Assembly: GCA_903960915.1 (NCBI GenBank)
Contig: CAJCCO010000112.1
Span: forward strand, 17,885-81,884
Direction: 5' to 3'
Length of the DNA stretch: 64,000 bases
Source: an uncultured beta proteobacterium
GTDB lineage: Bacteria > Pseudomonadota > Gammaproteobacteria > Burkholderiales > Burkholderiaceae_C
Below the pieces are notes generated by a model. That model did not search any database. It was not told the origin of the DNA and worked only from the letters and a program-made list of their open reading frames with translations. The translations under genes and the position numbers were made by a program. Below, piece by piece: positions 49,790 through 58,536 of this stretch; position 1 is the first letter of the stretch; each line of letters begins with the position of its first letter.

Positions 49790-50443
49790 ATGCCCATGAA
49801 CTGCGTCAGCGACAACGTACACATTGGCGCGCTGGGCTTGCCCGGCACGCTAGAGTTGCCCCCGCACCCCATTGGCATGGTGGTGTTTGTGCCGGGCGAA
49901 CCCGGCAGCCGCTTCAACCCACAACAACAATATTTAGCCCGTCAACTGCATGCGTTTGGCCTGGGCACGCTGATGTTTGACGATGGCTTGGCACGCCACG
50001 CCACCAAGCGCAACCCGGTGCTCGACATTGCGCGGGTGAGCGCCTGCACCGCCGAGTCGCTGGCCTGGCTGGTGGCACAACCGGGTGTAGCCCGCGTGCC
50101 GGTGGGGTTGTATGGCGCCAGCACCGGTGCTGCTGCAGCCTTCTTGGCAGCAGCGCGCGTGCCCGAGCATGTGCAGGCCTTGGTCGCCCACGGCGGCCGG
50201 CCTGATTTAGCCGGCACGCACCTGCGTCGGGTTTACGCCCCCACCTTGCTGCTGGTGGACGACGACGACCCGGGCCTGCTCGAACTCAACCGCCATGCCC
50301 TGCACGGGCTGCCGGGCGTGCACCGCTTGCAGACCCTGAACGCCAGCCAGAACGCAGCCCAAGCGCTGGAGGCACTCAACACCTCAGCCACCTTGACCGG
50401 CAGCTGGTTTCAACAACATTTACCGCAAACCCTGGTGCATTGA
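49790..50443 (+). CDS. alpha/beta-hydrolase (dienelactone-hydrolase-like), possibly inactive
   Basis: The 217-residue alpha/beta fold has nucleophile-elbow Ser111 in YGASTGAAAAF and an acidic region LLLVDDDDPGLLELN. The catalytic histidine normally found in a GATH-type motif near the C-terminus is not evident; the corresponding segment reads LNASQNAAQAL. It may therefore be inactive or use another histidine. Related hydrolases are often fused to, or adjacent to, phosphoribosyltransferases like the one at 22.1 kb. Confidence 0.72.
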   Translation: MPMNCVSDNVHIGALGLPGTLELPPHPIGMVVFVPGEPGSRFNPQQQYLARQLHAFGLGTLMFDDGLARHATKRNPVLDIARVSACTAESLAWLVAQPGVARVPVGLYGASTGAAAAFLAAARVPEHVQALVAHGGRPDLAGTHLRRVYAPTLLLVDDDDPGLLELNRHALHGLPGVHRLQTLNASQNAAQALEALNTSATLTGSWFQQHLPQTLVH

Positions 50444-50469
50444 ACGCACCCGAACCTAGAAAGAACACG

Positions 50470-50931
50470 ATGGGCAAGACCTGGATACTGCTGGCCAACT
50501 CGCACCGCGCCCGTTGCCTCGAAAAAAATGGCACGGGCCGCGACCTGCTGGAGGTGGCCGATTTCGTCAACCCGCACTACAAGCTCGACAACCGCAAGGC
50601 CCTGGGCGATGTCAGCGGCGACGCCGACAAAGGCCATGGCCGCACCGGCCACAGCGGCACCCAGTTTGAGCCACGCACCAGTACCCAAGCCAAAGAGCGC
50701 GCCAGCTTTGCCCGCCAACTGGCCGACTACCTGAACCAGCACAGCAGCGAACACCATTTCGAGTCGCTGGTGCTGATTGCCTCCAGCCCCATGCTGGGTC
50801 AAGTAGAACCCTTACTAGGCCACGCCGCCAAACAAAGCCTGCAAAAAAGCGTGGTGGCCGACCTGACCAGTTACCAAAAAAACGAACTCCGTCAACGCGT
50901 ACACCGCGCCATGGCTTTGTCAGAAAGCTAA
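50470..50931 (+). CDS. Host_attach/baeRF-family protein
   Basis: The 153-residue protein begins TWILLANSHRARCLEK, the signature of the 'host attachment protein' family, later recognised as bacterial relatives of archaeo-eukaryotic release factor eRF1 (baeRF). The TGHSGTQFEPRTSTQAKERASFARQLADYLNQ block and ELRQRVHRAM end are typical. The start at 50470 replaces an upstream in-frame start with ten uncharacteristic residues. Last gene of the usp operon. A role at stalled ribosomes is a family-level hypothesis. Confidence 0.85.
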   Translation: MGKTWILLANSHRARCLEKNGTGRDLLEVADFVNPHYKLDNRKALGDVSGDADKGHGRTGHSGTQFEPRTSTQAKERASFARQLADYLNQHSSEHHFESLVLIASSPMLGQVEPLLGHAAKQSLQKSVVADLTSYQKNELRQRVHRAMALSES

Positions 50932-50964
50932 AGCGCTGGCCCGCCAGCATCAATCGCCACGGCT

Positions 50965-52398
50965 CTACTGCACGCGAAAGTTTTTGAATTGCCAGGGGTC
51001 CTGCTGGTCGAGGTCTTCTTTGAACAGGCGCGAGCGCCCCTGCAGGGGCGACCAGTTGGCGTACACCCCCACCAGCTCGCCCAGGTAGGGCCGGGCGATG
51101 GCCAGCACCTGCGTGTGGTCCAGGTCGTCGGGCTCCACCACCCCTGCTTGCGGGTTTTGCAGGGCCCACACCACGCCAGCCAGTACGCCGGCGGCCACTT
51201 GCAAACTGGTGGCGCTGTTGAAAGGCGCCAGGTTGCGTGCCGCCTGAATCGACAGGCGTGAGCCCAGCCAGTACACGCCGCGCGGATTGCCCATGAGCAG
51301 CACGCCCAGCTCATCGGTACCCTCTTTGATCTCCTGGCGCAAGATGCGTTGGGTCTGCGGCGTCTGCCAGTTGCGCCCGGCCATGTCATGGATAGACAAC
51401 TGCGCGTCATCGCACGGCAGGTACGCATAATGAACGGTGGGCCGGTACAACAGCGTGCCGTTCTGCTGCAGCGTCAGGTGGTCGGCAATCGAGATCGACT
51501 CGCCATGCGTCACCAGAAAGCCTTGGTAGGCCCCTTGCAGCGGCGTCCAGCTGCGCACCTGGGTCGCCAACCCGGGACGGTTCAGGTAAATGGCCGCATC
51601 GCAGCCATAGCCGTGGCGCATGGCATCGGCCGGCCAATGGCGTTCATGGCTGCCCCAGCCCAACTCGGACGGTTGCAAACCTTCGCTGATGAAGCCATCC
51701 ACCGACCAGGTGTTGACAAACTCCTGCGCCTGCCTGTGCCGGCAGGTGGACTGGCTGTCACGCTCGGCAATGTGAATAGTGCGTACAGACAAACGCTGCG
51801 CCAGCGCGGCCCAGTCTTTGGGTTGGCGGGGCTGCACTGCGCCCAGGTCGGTGTCGTGCGCCATGTTGAGCAAGGCCTGCTTCACCAGGCTGGACACCAG
51901 GCCTGGGTTGGCCCCCTGCGTCAGCACCGCGGTGGGGCCATGGGGTGCGGCGCGGCCAAAGGCCAGGGCCTGTTCGCGCAAGCGGTAGTTGGAGCGTTGC
52001 GAGGGCGACAGGTAGCCGTCGGTATAGGTGCCAGCCCAGGGCTCGATGCAGGTGTCCAGGTACAGCGCGCCACGCTGGCGGCACAGGGCCATCAGCGACA
52101 GGCTGCAGACACCGACCGACAGGTTCAACAACATATCGCCCGGGGCCAGCCGGGGCGCCAGCTGCGCTTGAAAGTTGTCCTCGGTCAGGCGCTGCACGGT
52201 CAAATCCACACCCATATGTTGGGCCTGTTCAACCCCATTTTCGCTGGCGGCAATGAGGCTGATTTGCCCCGTTTTTACAGTTAGGTGGCGCAGCAGCAAG
52301 GGCAACACCGCCTGCCCCACGCTGCCAAAGCCCAGCATCAACAAGCGCCCTGACACCGGCGCGTACTTGGTGGGTGCACACAGGCTGGCCACCGTCAT
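50965..52398 (-). CDS. hss: homospermidine synthase
   Basis: The 477-residue NAD-dependent enzyme makes homospermidine from putrescine (and spermidine). It is of the saccharopine-dehydrogenase-like fold. The N-terminal Rossmann motif is GRLLMLGFGSVGQAVLPLL, followed by YLDTCIEPWAG and the long HGYGCDAAIYLNRPG / SIADHLTLQQNG stretches of this family. The gene overlaps the preceding RNR-like gene by four bases. Polyamines protect nucleic acids under stress, which fits the regulon. Confidence 0.88.
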   Translation of the reverse strand: MTVASLCAPTKYAPVSGRLLMLGFGSVGQAVLPLLLRHLTVKTGQISLIAASENGVEQAQHMGVDLTVQRLTEDNFQAQLAPRLAPGDMLLNLSVGVCSLSLMALCRQRGALYLDTCIEPWAGTYTDGYLSPSQRSNYRLREQALAFGRAAPHGPTAVLTQGANPGLVSSLVKQALLNMAHDTDLGAVQPRQPKDWAALAQRLSVRTIHIAERDSQSTCRHRQAQEFVNTWSVDGFISEGLQPSELGWGSHERHWPADAMRHGYGCDAAIYLNRPGLATQVRSWTPLQGAYQGFLVTHGESISIADHLTLQQNGTLLYRPTVHYAYLPCDDAQLSIHDMAGRNWQTPQTQRILRQEIKEGTDELGVLLMGNPRGVYWLGSRLSIQAARNLAPFNSATSLQVAAGVLAGVVWALQNPQAGVVEPDDLDHTQVLAIARPYLGELVGVYANWSPLQGRSRLFKEDLDQQDPWQFKNFRVQ

Positions 52399-54020
52399 GA
52401 AGCGGGGCCACTTTCACGCACGACGGTGCAGGCTTTGAGCCCCAGATGCCAGGCCGACAACAGCACCTGCTCCACCGCAGCACGATCAGCGTCGGCGGGC
52501 AGGTACACCGGCTGGACCACGGCGCCGTCCACCACGCCTTGCGCCGTCGCCTGCATGTGCAACTGGTCTTGCGCTGGCGCCTGGGCGGCCGTTACAGGCC
52601 CCAAACCGCTGGAGACATTGTTGGCCAGCAGGCTGGCCGAGCCCAGGGGCATGACCGCCAACAGCTGGCTGTTGCGCAGGCCATATTTGGCTATGCCGTC
52701 TTGCAGCGCATGCGGCAGGTTGAGCACATTGGGGCTGGCTACAAAACGCAATTTGTCAAACGCGGGGAAAGGCGCTTTTTCCTGCGCCAGTTCAATGGAG
52801 GTCAGGTAGGCCGTGTCGCGAATGGCGCTCAAAGCTTCATGCACCAAGGTCTGGCTGGCGGGTGAGCCGTAACGCAAGCCCAGCATCTTCAGCATATCGG
52901 CCACCCCGGTCACACCCAGCGCCAGCGGGCGCGTGGCATGCGCCTCTTTTTCTTGCGCCTTGAGGGCGAAGTTTGAAAGCTCGTACACGTTGTCGAGCAG
53001 GCGAACGGCCACCGCCGTCAGGGCCCGCAGGCCACCCATGTCGAGATGCGGATGTTGCCCAAACGGATGCTGCACCAGGCGACTCAGGTTGATGGCGCCC
53101 GCGCTGTAAGCACCGTGGGCCGGCAAGGGCTGGCCACACGAACTGGCCGCTGTCATGGGCTCGCTGTACCAAAGGTTGCGGGCCTGGTTGGTGCGGTCCA
53201 TGAACAACACGCGCAGCCCCGCTCCGGCATGCACGGCGGCCACCAATTGCTGCCAAATTTGGCTCGCTGGCACACGCCGGTGCACCACGCAGCGCTGCGG
53301 CTCGGTACGGCCAGACCAGCTGCGCTCACACAACTCAGCCCCCTCGGGTACCGGGTGCGCGCCCAGCGGAAAGAGCAGCGGCCACAGCGCATCGTCCTGC
53401 ACGGCCTGCATGAAGTCCTGCGTGAGCAACACGCAGCGCCTGACCTGTGCCAAACCGCCACTTGTTGGCTGACCATGGATGAAGGCTTCGATGTCAGGAT
53501 GGTCACAGCGCAGGCTAACCAACACCACATTGCGCCGCGACTGGCCCGATGCCAGCACCGCCATGGCCAGCTCCCACACCGGCATGAATGAGACCGGGCC
53601 GCTGGCTTGGCCACCACTGCGAGCCGCCTGGCTACCCGCCGGGCGCAGGGTTGAAAAATCAAGCCCCACAGCCGCACCCGCATGCAGGGTCAACAAGGTC
53701 TCGCGCAAGCTGTTGAAAATGCCCTGGATCGAATCTTCTGGGGCCGGCAGCACAAAACTGTTTAACAGGGTGCGCTGGTGCGCGGTGCCGGCATGCGCCA
53801 GCACACCCCCGGCCGGCAGAAAGCGAAAGTCTGCCAAGGCGGCGCGAAAACGTTCACGCCAGTCGTCACGGTGATGCGCCTCAGGCGCGCTGAGCGCCAG
53901 GGCCACCCGGTCCCAACTGGCCTCAATAGAAGGTTCCTGCATATGACCGCCCTCGGTCCATCGGTAATGCGCACGCCAAATATGTTCTGACATTGGCTCG
54001 GTCAACACAGGTTTTTGCAT
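52395..54020 (-). CDS. degenerate class II ribonucleotide-reductase-like protein
   Basis: The 541-residue protein clearly has the class II (NrdJ) RNR barrel, from SEHIWRAHYRWTEGG through LPAGGVLAHAGTAHQR to NVSSGLGPV. The catalytic residues are altered. The first redox cysteine is Ser88 (NSFVLPAPEDS) and the second is Tyr305 (GAYSAGAINL). The usual NPCGE is SSCGQ: the thiyl cysteine (Cys295) remains but its Asn and Glu partners are Ser and Gln. PTGTIS-like bases read PLGSAS. The C-terminal thioredoxin-type cysteine tail is missing. The reading frame is intact. The ATG at 54020 lies just after the predicted transcription start near 54045; the in-frame start at 54062 lies upstream of it. Reductase activity is unlikely. 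Confidence 0.8.
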   Translation of the reverse strand: MQKPVLTEPMSEHIWRAHYRWTEGGHMQEPSIEASWDRVALALSAPEAHHRDDWRERFRAALADFRFLPAGGVLAHAGTAHQRTLLNSFVLPAPEDSIQGIFNSLRETLLTLHAGAAVGLDFSTLRPAGSQAARSGGQASGPVSFMPVWELAMAVLASGQSRRNVVLVSLRCDHPDIEAFIHGQPTSGGLAQVRRCVLLTQDFMQAVQDDALWPLLFPLGAHPVPEGAELCERSWSGRTEPQRCVVHRRVPASQIWQQLVAAVHAGAGLRVLFMDRTNQARNLWYSEPMTAASSCGQPLPAHGAYSAGAINLSRLVQHPFGQHPHLDMGGLRALTAVAVRLLDNVYELSNFALKAQEKEAHATRPLALGVTGVADMLKMLGLRYGSPASQTLVHEALSAIRDTAYLTSIELAQEKAPFPAFDKLRFVASPNVLNLPHALQDGIAKYGLRNSQLLAVMPLGSASLLANNVSSGLGPVTAAQAPAQDQLHMQATAQGVVDGAVVQPVYLPADADRAAVEQVLLSAWHLGLKACTVVRESGPAS

Positions 54021-54051
54021 GGGGCAATCCAGAGAGGTGGCGGGAAATACC

Positions 54052-54092
54052 AGCGTAACCACGCGCCCAAAAAGTCACTTGCGAAAGCGCAA
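54052..54092 (-). promoter_or_regulatory. FNR-type class II promoter of the RNR-like/hss operon
   Basis: On the minus strand TTGCGCTTTCGCAA (54092 to 54079) is identical to the BON-operon site. TACGCT (54057 to 54052) begins 28.5 bp from the centre. Confidence 0.65.
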
Positions 54093-54124
54093 AACCCCAG
54101 GGCAACCAACACCCTGGATTGCCA

Positions 54125-54220
54125 CGCCTTGGCCTGTCCTGAGCCTGTCGAAGGGCTCGCAATGACGGAAGCCGCGCCTTGGCCTGTCCTGAGCCTGTCG
54201 AAGGGCTCGCAATGACGGAA
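54125..54220. repeat. two tandem REP-like repeats
   Basis: An identical 46-base unit occurs at 54125-54170 and 54175-54220 (period 50). Each contains GAGCC-N8-GGCTC and the core CCTGAGCCTGTCGAAGGG, a motif I recognise as a dispersed repeat in many proteobacterial genomes. It lies between the convergence-free ends of ftsH and the RNR-like promoter, and could act as a transcription or topology boundary. Confidence 0.75.
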
Positions 54221-54237
54221 CGTTTAAGGGCTCCTTC

Positions 54238-56064
54238 TTAAGTCCCCCTGTGCGTTTGCAAACCAGCGGCCAAGGCTTGGATGGCGGGCTCATCCAGTGT
54301 TTCCTGGGCGAGCAAGGCTTGGGCGCCGCGCTCCAGAATGGGGCGGTTGGTTTGCAGAATCTGCGTGGCGCGGGTGAAGCCAGCCATGACGAGTTCGCGG
54401 ATGGCTTCATCCATGCGGCGCAAGGTGTCGGGCGAGGCCTGGGGCGCGCGGGGCATGAAGCCGTCGGGCAGGTCGAGCAGCGGTTGGCGCTGGGGTTCAA
54501 ACGACACGTAACCCAGGCCTTCGTCCATGCCGTAGCGGCTGACCATGTCGCGCGCGATGTCGGTGGCTTTGGCCAGGTCGTCTGCCGCGCCTGACGAGAG
54601 CACGTTGAACACCAGTTTTTCGGCGGCACGCCCGCCCAACAGCACGGCAATTTTTTGCTCCAGCTCGGGGCGCGTCATCAGGTAGCGGTCTTCGCTGGGG
54701 CGCTGAATGGTGTAGCCCAATGCACCAATACCGCGCGGAATGATGGAGACTTTGTGCACCGGGTCGGCCCCCTGCTGCGCCAGCGCCACCAGGGCGTGGC
54801 CCATTTCATGAAAAGCCACCGCTTGGCGCTCCTTGGGGTTGAGCACGCGGCTGCGCCGCTCTAGGCCGGCGACGATGCGCTCCACCGCAGCAGTGAAGTC
54901 GGCCATCACCACCTGCGCTGCCTTGCGCCGGGTGGCGCCCAACGCAGCCTCGTTCACCAGGTTGGCGAGGTCCGCGCCACTGAAGCCCGGCGTCAGCGCG
55001 GCGACGTCTTGCAGGGGCAGCGCCGGGTCCAGCGTGATCTTGCGTGTGTGCACTTTCAAAATATCTACACGGCCCTGCCGGTCAGGCCGGTCCACCAGCA
55101 CCTGGCGGTCAAATCGGCCGGCGCGCAACAGCGCCGGGTCAAGAATTTCGGGTCGGTTGGTGGCCGACAAAATGATCAGCCCCACCGAGGAGTCAAAGCC
55201 ATCCATCTCGGAGAGCAACTGGTTAAGCGTTTGCTCTTTTTCGTCATGCCCGCCCAGGGCCGGGAACGCACCGCGGGCGCGGCCCAGAGCGTCGAGCTCG
55301 TCGACAAAAATAATGGCCGGCGCCTGCAAACGCGCCTGCTCAAACAGGTCGCGCACCCGCGCGGCGCCCACGCCCACAAACATCTCCACAAACTCGCTGC
55401 CCGAGATGGAGAAGAACGGCACCCCAGCCTCGCCCGCCACGGCTTTGGCCAGCAAGGTTTTGCCGGTGCCAGGCGGCCCCACCAACAACACGCCTTTGGG
55501 AATGTGGGCGCCCAGACGGCCGTATTCGCGCGGGTGTTTCAAAAAGTCCACCACCTCTTCCAGCTCATGCTTGGCCTCGTCCACCCCGGCCACGTCGGCA
55601 AAGGTAACGCCGGTGTCGGTCTGCACATAAATCTTGGCGCGGCTCTTGCCAATGGACAGCAGGCCGCCCATGCCTTGCTTGTCGGCCATGCGGTGAAAGA
55701 CGAAGTACCACAGGCCAAAGAACACCAGCACCGGCACGGTCCAGGACAGCACATCGCGCAACACGGTGTTTTCCACCACGCGGGTGTAGGGCACTTTGTA
55801 GGCATTGAGACGCTCGGCCAGCGCCGGCTCTACCAGGGCAGCGGCCATCAGGGTCTTGCCGTTGGCGGGCGCTTTCAGGTGGCCGGAGATGGTGCGGTCT
55901 GTCAGCGTGATGTCGCTGATGCGGCCATCGGCCAAGGCTTTTTCAAACTCGCTGTAGGGCACGGTTTGAATCTGGTTAGCGCTTTGCCACACGTCTTGCA
56001 GCAAAAAAAGCAGCACCAGGGCAAAGACCCAGTAGCCCATGTTCCAGGTCTGTTTTTTGTCCAC
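54238..56064 (-). CDS. ftsH: FtsH-type membrane AAA protease (stress-block copy)
   Basis: A 608-residue membrane-anchored zinc protease. Two membrane helices (9-24, 108-124) flank a short periplasmic domain. Then come the AAA module with Walker A GPPGTGKT (196-203), Walker [14 protein letters not shown], and the second region of homology ([21 protein letters not shown]). The zinc motif is HEMGH (419-423), with Met in place of the usual Ala, and the third ligand is in AADDLAKAT. It is shorter than the housekeeping FtsH (about 640) and has no ftsJ neighbour, so it is probably a paralogue. Start GTG 56064 with AAGGAA. Confidence 0.92.
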   Translation of the reverse strand: MDKKQTWNMGYWVFALVLLFLLQDVWQSANQIQTVPYSEFEKALADGRISDITLTDRTISGHLKAPANGKTLMAAALVEPALAERLNAYKVPYTRVVENTVLRDVLSWTVPVLVFFGLWYFVFHRMADKQGMGGLLSIGKSRAKIYVQTDTGVTFADVAGVDEAKHELEEVVDFLKHPREYGRLGAHIPKGVLLVGPPGTGKTLLAKAVAGEAGVPFFSISGSEFVEMFVGVGAARVRDLFEQARLQAPAIIFVDELDALGRARGAFPALGGHDEKEQTLNQLLSEMDGFDSSVGLIILSATNRPEILDPALLRAGRFDRQVLVDRPDRQGRVDILKVHTRKITLDPALPLQDVAALTPGFSGADLANLVNEAALGATRRKAAQVVMADFTAAVERIVAGLERRSRVLNPKERQAVAFHEMGHALVALAQQGADPVHKVSIIPRGIGALGYTIQRPSEDRYLMTRPELEQKIAVLLGGRAAEKLVFNVLSSGAADDLAKATDIARDMVSRYGMDEGLGYVSFEPQRQPLLDLPDGFMPRAPQASPDTLRRMDEAIRELVMAGFTRATQILQTNRPILERGAQALLAQETLDEPAIQALAAGLQTHRGT

Positions 56065-56085
56065 GTCGTTTCCTTGAAAGGCGAG

Positions 56086-56153
56086 AGATTACGTGGCGCA
56101 AGAGGGCAGCGTTTGCGGTTTCGCAAAAGCGCGGCGCGCACTTTTTCTAGCAT
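56086..56153. promoter_or_regulatory. shared FNR-type palindrome for divergent ftsH and cfa
   Basis: TTGCGGTTTCGCAA (56113-56126) is a perfect TTGCG-N4-CGCAA palindrome. Rightward, TAGCAT starts at 56148; leftward, TAATCT runs 56091 to 56086. Both begin 28.5 bp from the centre, so one site could activate both genes. Confidence 0.65.
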
Positions 56154-56215
56154 GCAGACTCATCGCCAGCGCGTGTCGGGTGGTGCGCCTTTTCACCTTC
56201 CCTGGAGCGTTCCTC

Positions 56216-57478
56216 ATGACCATTACAAGTTCTTCGAGTTATTTTTCAATCGCCGACGTCACCGCCAACAAACTGTTGGGGCGCGTCACGGAGGGGCTGG
56301 GCGATACCCACACGATTCCCTTGCGGCTGTCGTTGTGGAACGGCACCCACTACGACCTGGGGCCCGACCCGAGCGTGACGGTGCAGTTGCCCAGCCCACG
56401 CGCCTTGAAGTACTTTGTGCCGCCCAGCCTGGACAACCTGGCCGAGGGCTACGTGAACGGCCACTTTGATGTGCAGGGCCGGGTGCATGACGTGGTGCAG
56501 GCGGCCTCGCAACTGGCGCATGTGTCGGTGCCCATGCAGGGGCGCTTTGCGCGCCTCTTCACCCCGGTGCGGCGTAACAAGGCGCAGGATGCGCAGGCCA
56601 TTGAGCACCACTACGACGTGTCCAACGACTTTTACCGCCTGTGGCTTGACCCGCACATGGTGTATTCCTGCGCCTACTTTCCGCAGCAGAACGAAACGCT
56701 GGAAGAGGCGCAATGCGCCAAGCTGGACCACATCCTGAACAAGATCATGCTCAAGCCCGGCGAGCGCTTGCTGGACATTGGTTGCGGTTGGGGTGCACTG
56801 GCGATACGGGCGGCGCAAAAATACGGTGCCCACGTGGTGGGCGTCACGCTGTCCAGGCAGCAACAGGCGCTGGCGCTGGCGCGGGTGGCGCACGCCGGCT
56901 TGAGCGACCAGGTGGAGATTCGCTTGCAGGATTACCGCGACCTGCAGGTGAGCGACACCGAGCCGGCGTTTGACAAGATCACCTCGATTGGCATGTTCGA
57001 GCACGTGGGGCTGGCGCACCTGCCGTCTTACTTTGCCAAGGTGAATTCACTGCTCAAGGAAGGTGGCTTGGTGCTTAACCATGGCATCACCTCGACCGAC
57101 CCGGGCAGTGGCGCCACCCCGCTGGGGGCGGCCAGCTTTATCGACAAATATGTGTTCCCCAACGGGGAGCTGCCCCACATCAGCCTGGCCCTGAAAGGCA
57201 TGCAAAGCGCCGGCCTGGAAACGCTGGACGTGGAATGCCTGCGCCGCCACTACGCGCGCACATTGGGCTTGTGGGCCGACAACTACGAACGCCACAGCGA
57301 CAGCATTCGCACCTTGGTGGATGAGACCACCTACCGGGTCTGGCGTATTTACCTGGCGGGCAGCGCGCACGCTTTCACGCAAAACTGGATTTCGCTCTAC
57401 CAGGTGCTGGCCTGCAAAGCGGGTGTAACCGAGCAGCTCAACCCGACGCCCTGGTCACGCGCTTATATGTATGCGTGA
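56216..57478 (+). CDS. cfa: cyclopropane-fatty-acyl-phospholipid synthase
   Basis: A 420-residue SAM-dependent enzyme that methylenates unsaturated phospholipid chains, stiffening the membrane under stress. Motifs: HYDVSNDFY (132-140), YSCAYF (150-155), SAM loop DIGCGWG (187-193), and SIGMFEHVG around 256. The start at 56216 has GGAG; a longer frame to 56093 would begin upstream of the predicted transcription start. The first 110 residues are the usual non-catalytic domain. Confidence 0.92.
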   Translation: MTITSSSSYFSIADVTANKLLGRVTEGLGDTHTIPLRLSLWNGTHYDLGPDPSVTVQLPSPRALKYFVPPSLDNLAEGYVNGHFDVQGRVHDVVQAASQLAHVSVPMQGRFARLFTPVRRNKAQDAQAIEHHYDVSNDFYRLWLDPHMVYSCAYFPQQNETLEEAQCAKLDHILNKIMLKPGERLLDIGCGWGALAIRAAQKYGAHVVGVTLSRQQQALALARVAHAGLSDQVEIRLQDYRDLQVSDTEPAFDKITSIGMFEHVGLAHLPSYFAKVNSLLKEGGLVLNHGITSTDPGSGATPLGAASFIDKYVFPNGELPHISLALKGMQSAGLETLDVECLRRHYARTLGLWADNYERHSDSIRTLVDETTYRVWRIYLAGSAHAFTQNWISLYQVLACKAGVTEQLNPTPWSRAYMYA

Positions 57479-57494
57479 TGGGGTTGAGGCGTGA

Positions 57495-58445
57495 CTAGGG
57501 TGCTTGCGCAACGTCGGCCGGGCCGGCGTGGGCCTTGCGCAGGCAATTCTGAAACGCTAGTGTCACGCGCGAAGGCTGGGGTGAGCGCCGCACGATGCCA
57601 AAAAAACCGCATTCGTAGCGAAACAGTTCGGGCTTGACGGCGCGCATCAGCCCAGCTTGCACAAAGCCCAGGGCGTAATGGTCGGGCAAAAAGCCCAGAA
57701 ACCGGCCCGACAGAATCAAGGTGGCAATTGACTCCTGGTCGTAACCGGTCGCCTTGCGCGGCAGGCGCACCTGCTGGCTGATTTCCATATTCGGCGAGTG
57801 GTAGCCCAACCCGGCGAAGTCATGGGCGCGCACGGCGTCCCAGTCAAGGGCGCTGGTATCGGCGGCAAACCACGGGTGCTGGGCGCCGCAGTACAACAGC
57901 ATGGTTTCGTTGAAGAGCGGGTCGTAGGTCAGCGTGTCGGAGCTGCGGTGGCCGGGAATCACACCCACCTGGAACTGGCCGTCAATCACGCCACGCTCTA
58001 TGGTGTTGAGGGGCGCCACGTGCAATTGCAGGTTGACATCGGGCGCCAACTCAGAAAACAGGGCAATGGCCGCCCCCACATGGGCTAGCGGGTTGCTGGC
58101 GGTTTTGTCAAACACGGCAATGTGGAGCTCGCCCCCCATGCGGCGGTGAATCTCGTCCACGCGGCTGCGAAACGCGTCGGCCCCAGCCAGCAGGCGCAGG
58201 GTTTCCTGGTAAATCTGCTCGCCCTCGGGGCTCAGGGCAAAACCGGCACGGCCGCGGCGACAGAGGCTCAAGCCGAGGCGGGTTTCCAGGTCTTTGATAT
58301 GGCGGCTGACGGTGGAGATGCCAATATTGAGCTCCAACTCGGCGGCCGCCATGCCACCGCACTCCACCACGCTTTTGAACACGCGCAGCAAGCGCAGGTC
58401 CATATCGCTCAATTGGCCCCAGGGGGCACGGCTGTTTACTTGCAT
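57495..58445 (-). CDS. LysR-family regulator of beta-alanine genes
   Basis: A 316-residue regulator with HTH LSDMDLRLLRVFKSVVECGGMAAAELELNIGISTVSRHIKDLE and the usual effector domain. The start at 58445 is close to family length; a later ATG at 58403 also fits, and an earlier start would run into the bauA promoter. Divergent from the aminotransferase gene, with its putative operator in the 91-base gap. Confidence 0.85.
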   Translation of the reverse strand: MQVNSRAPWGQLSDMDLRLLRVFKSVVECGGMAAAELELNIGISTVSRHIKDLETRLGLSLCRRGRAGFALSPEGEQIYQETLRLLAGADAFRSRVDEIHRRMGGELHIAVFDKTASNPLAHVGAAIALFSELAPDVNLQLHVAPLNTIERGVIDGQFQVGVIPGHRSSDTLTYDPLFNETMLLYCGAQHPWFAADTSALDWDAVRAHDFAGLGYHSPNMEISQQVRLPRKATGYDQESIATLILSGRFLGFLPDHYALGFVQAGLMRAVKPELFRYECGFFGIVRRSPQPSRVTLAFQNCLRKAHAGPADVAQAP

Positions 58446-58448
58446 GAA

Positions 58449-58476
58449 TTGACAACTAAATTGTGATACATATACA
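58449..58476 (+). promoter_or_regulatory. bauA promoter with palindromic operator
   Basis: Consensus TTGACA (58449-58454), a 16-base spacer and TATACA (58471-58476). The spacer holds ACAA-N5-TTGT (58452-58464), which fits a LysR half-site pair, and the -35 element is four bases from the LysR start codon. Confidence 0.5.
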
Positions 58477-58536
58477 TTTGCAAGAGTAACAGAGCCCTTC
58501 AGAATCTGCTTTTTATCCACCACCGAGGATGCCGCC

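Noticed and set aside
54125..54220. Possible short CRISPR array
   Set aside because: Only two identical units, spacing of 4 bases rather than spacers, and a known REP-like core; no cas genes nearby.
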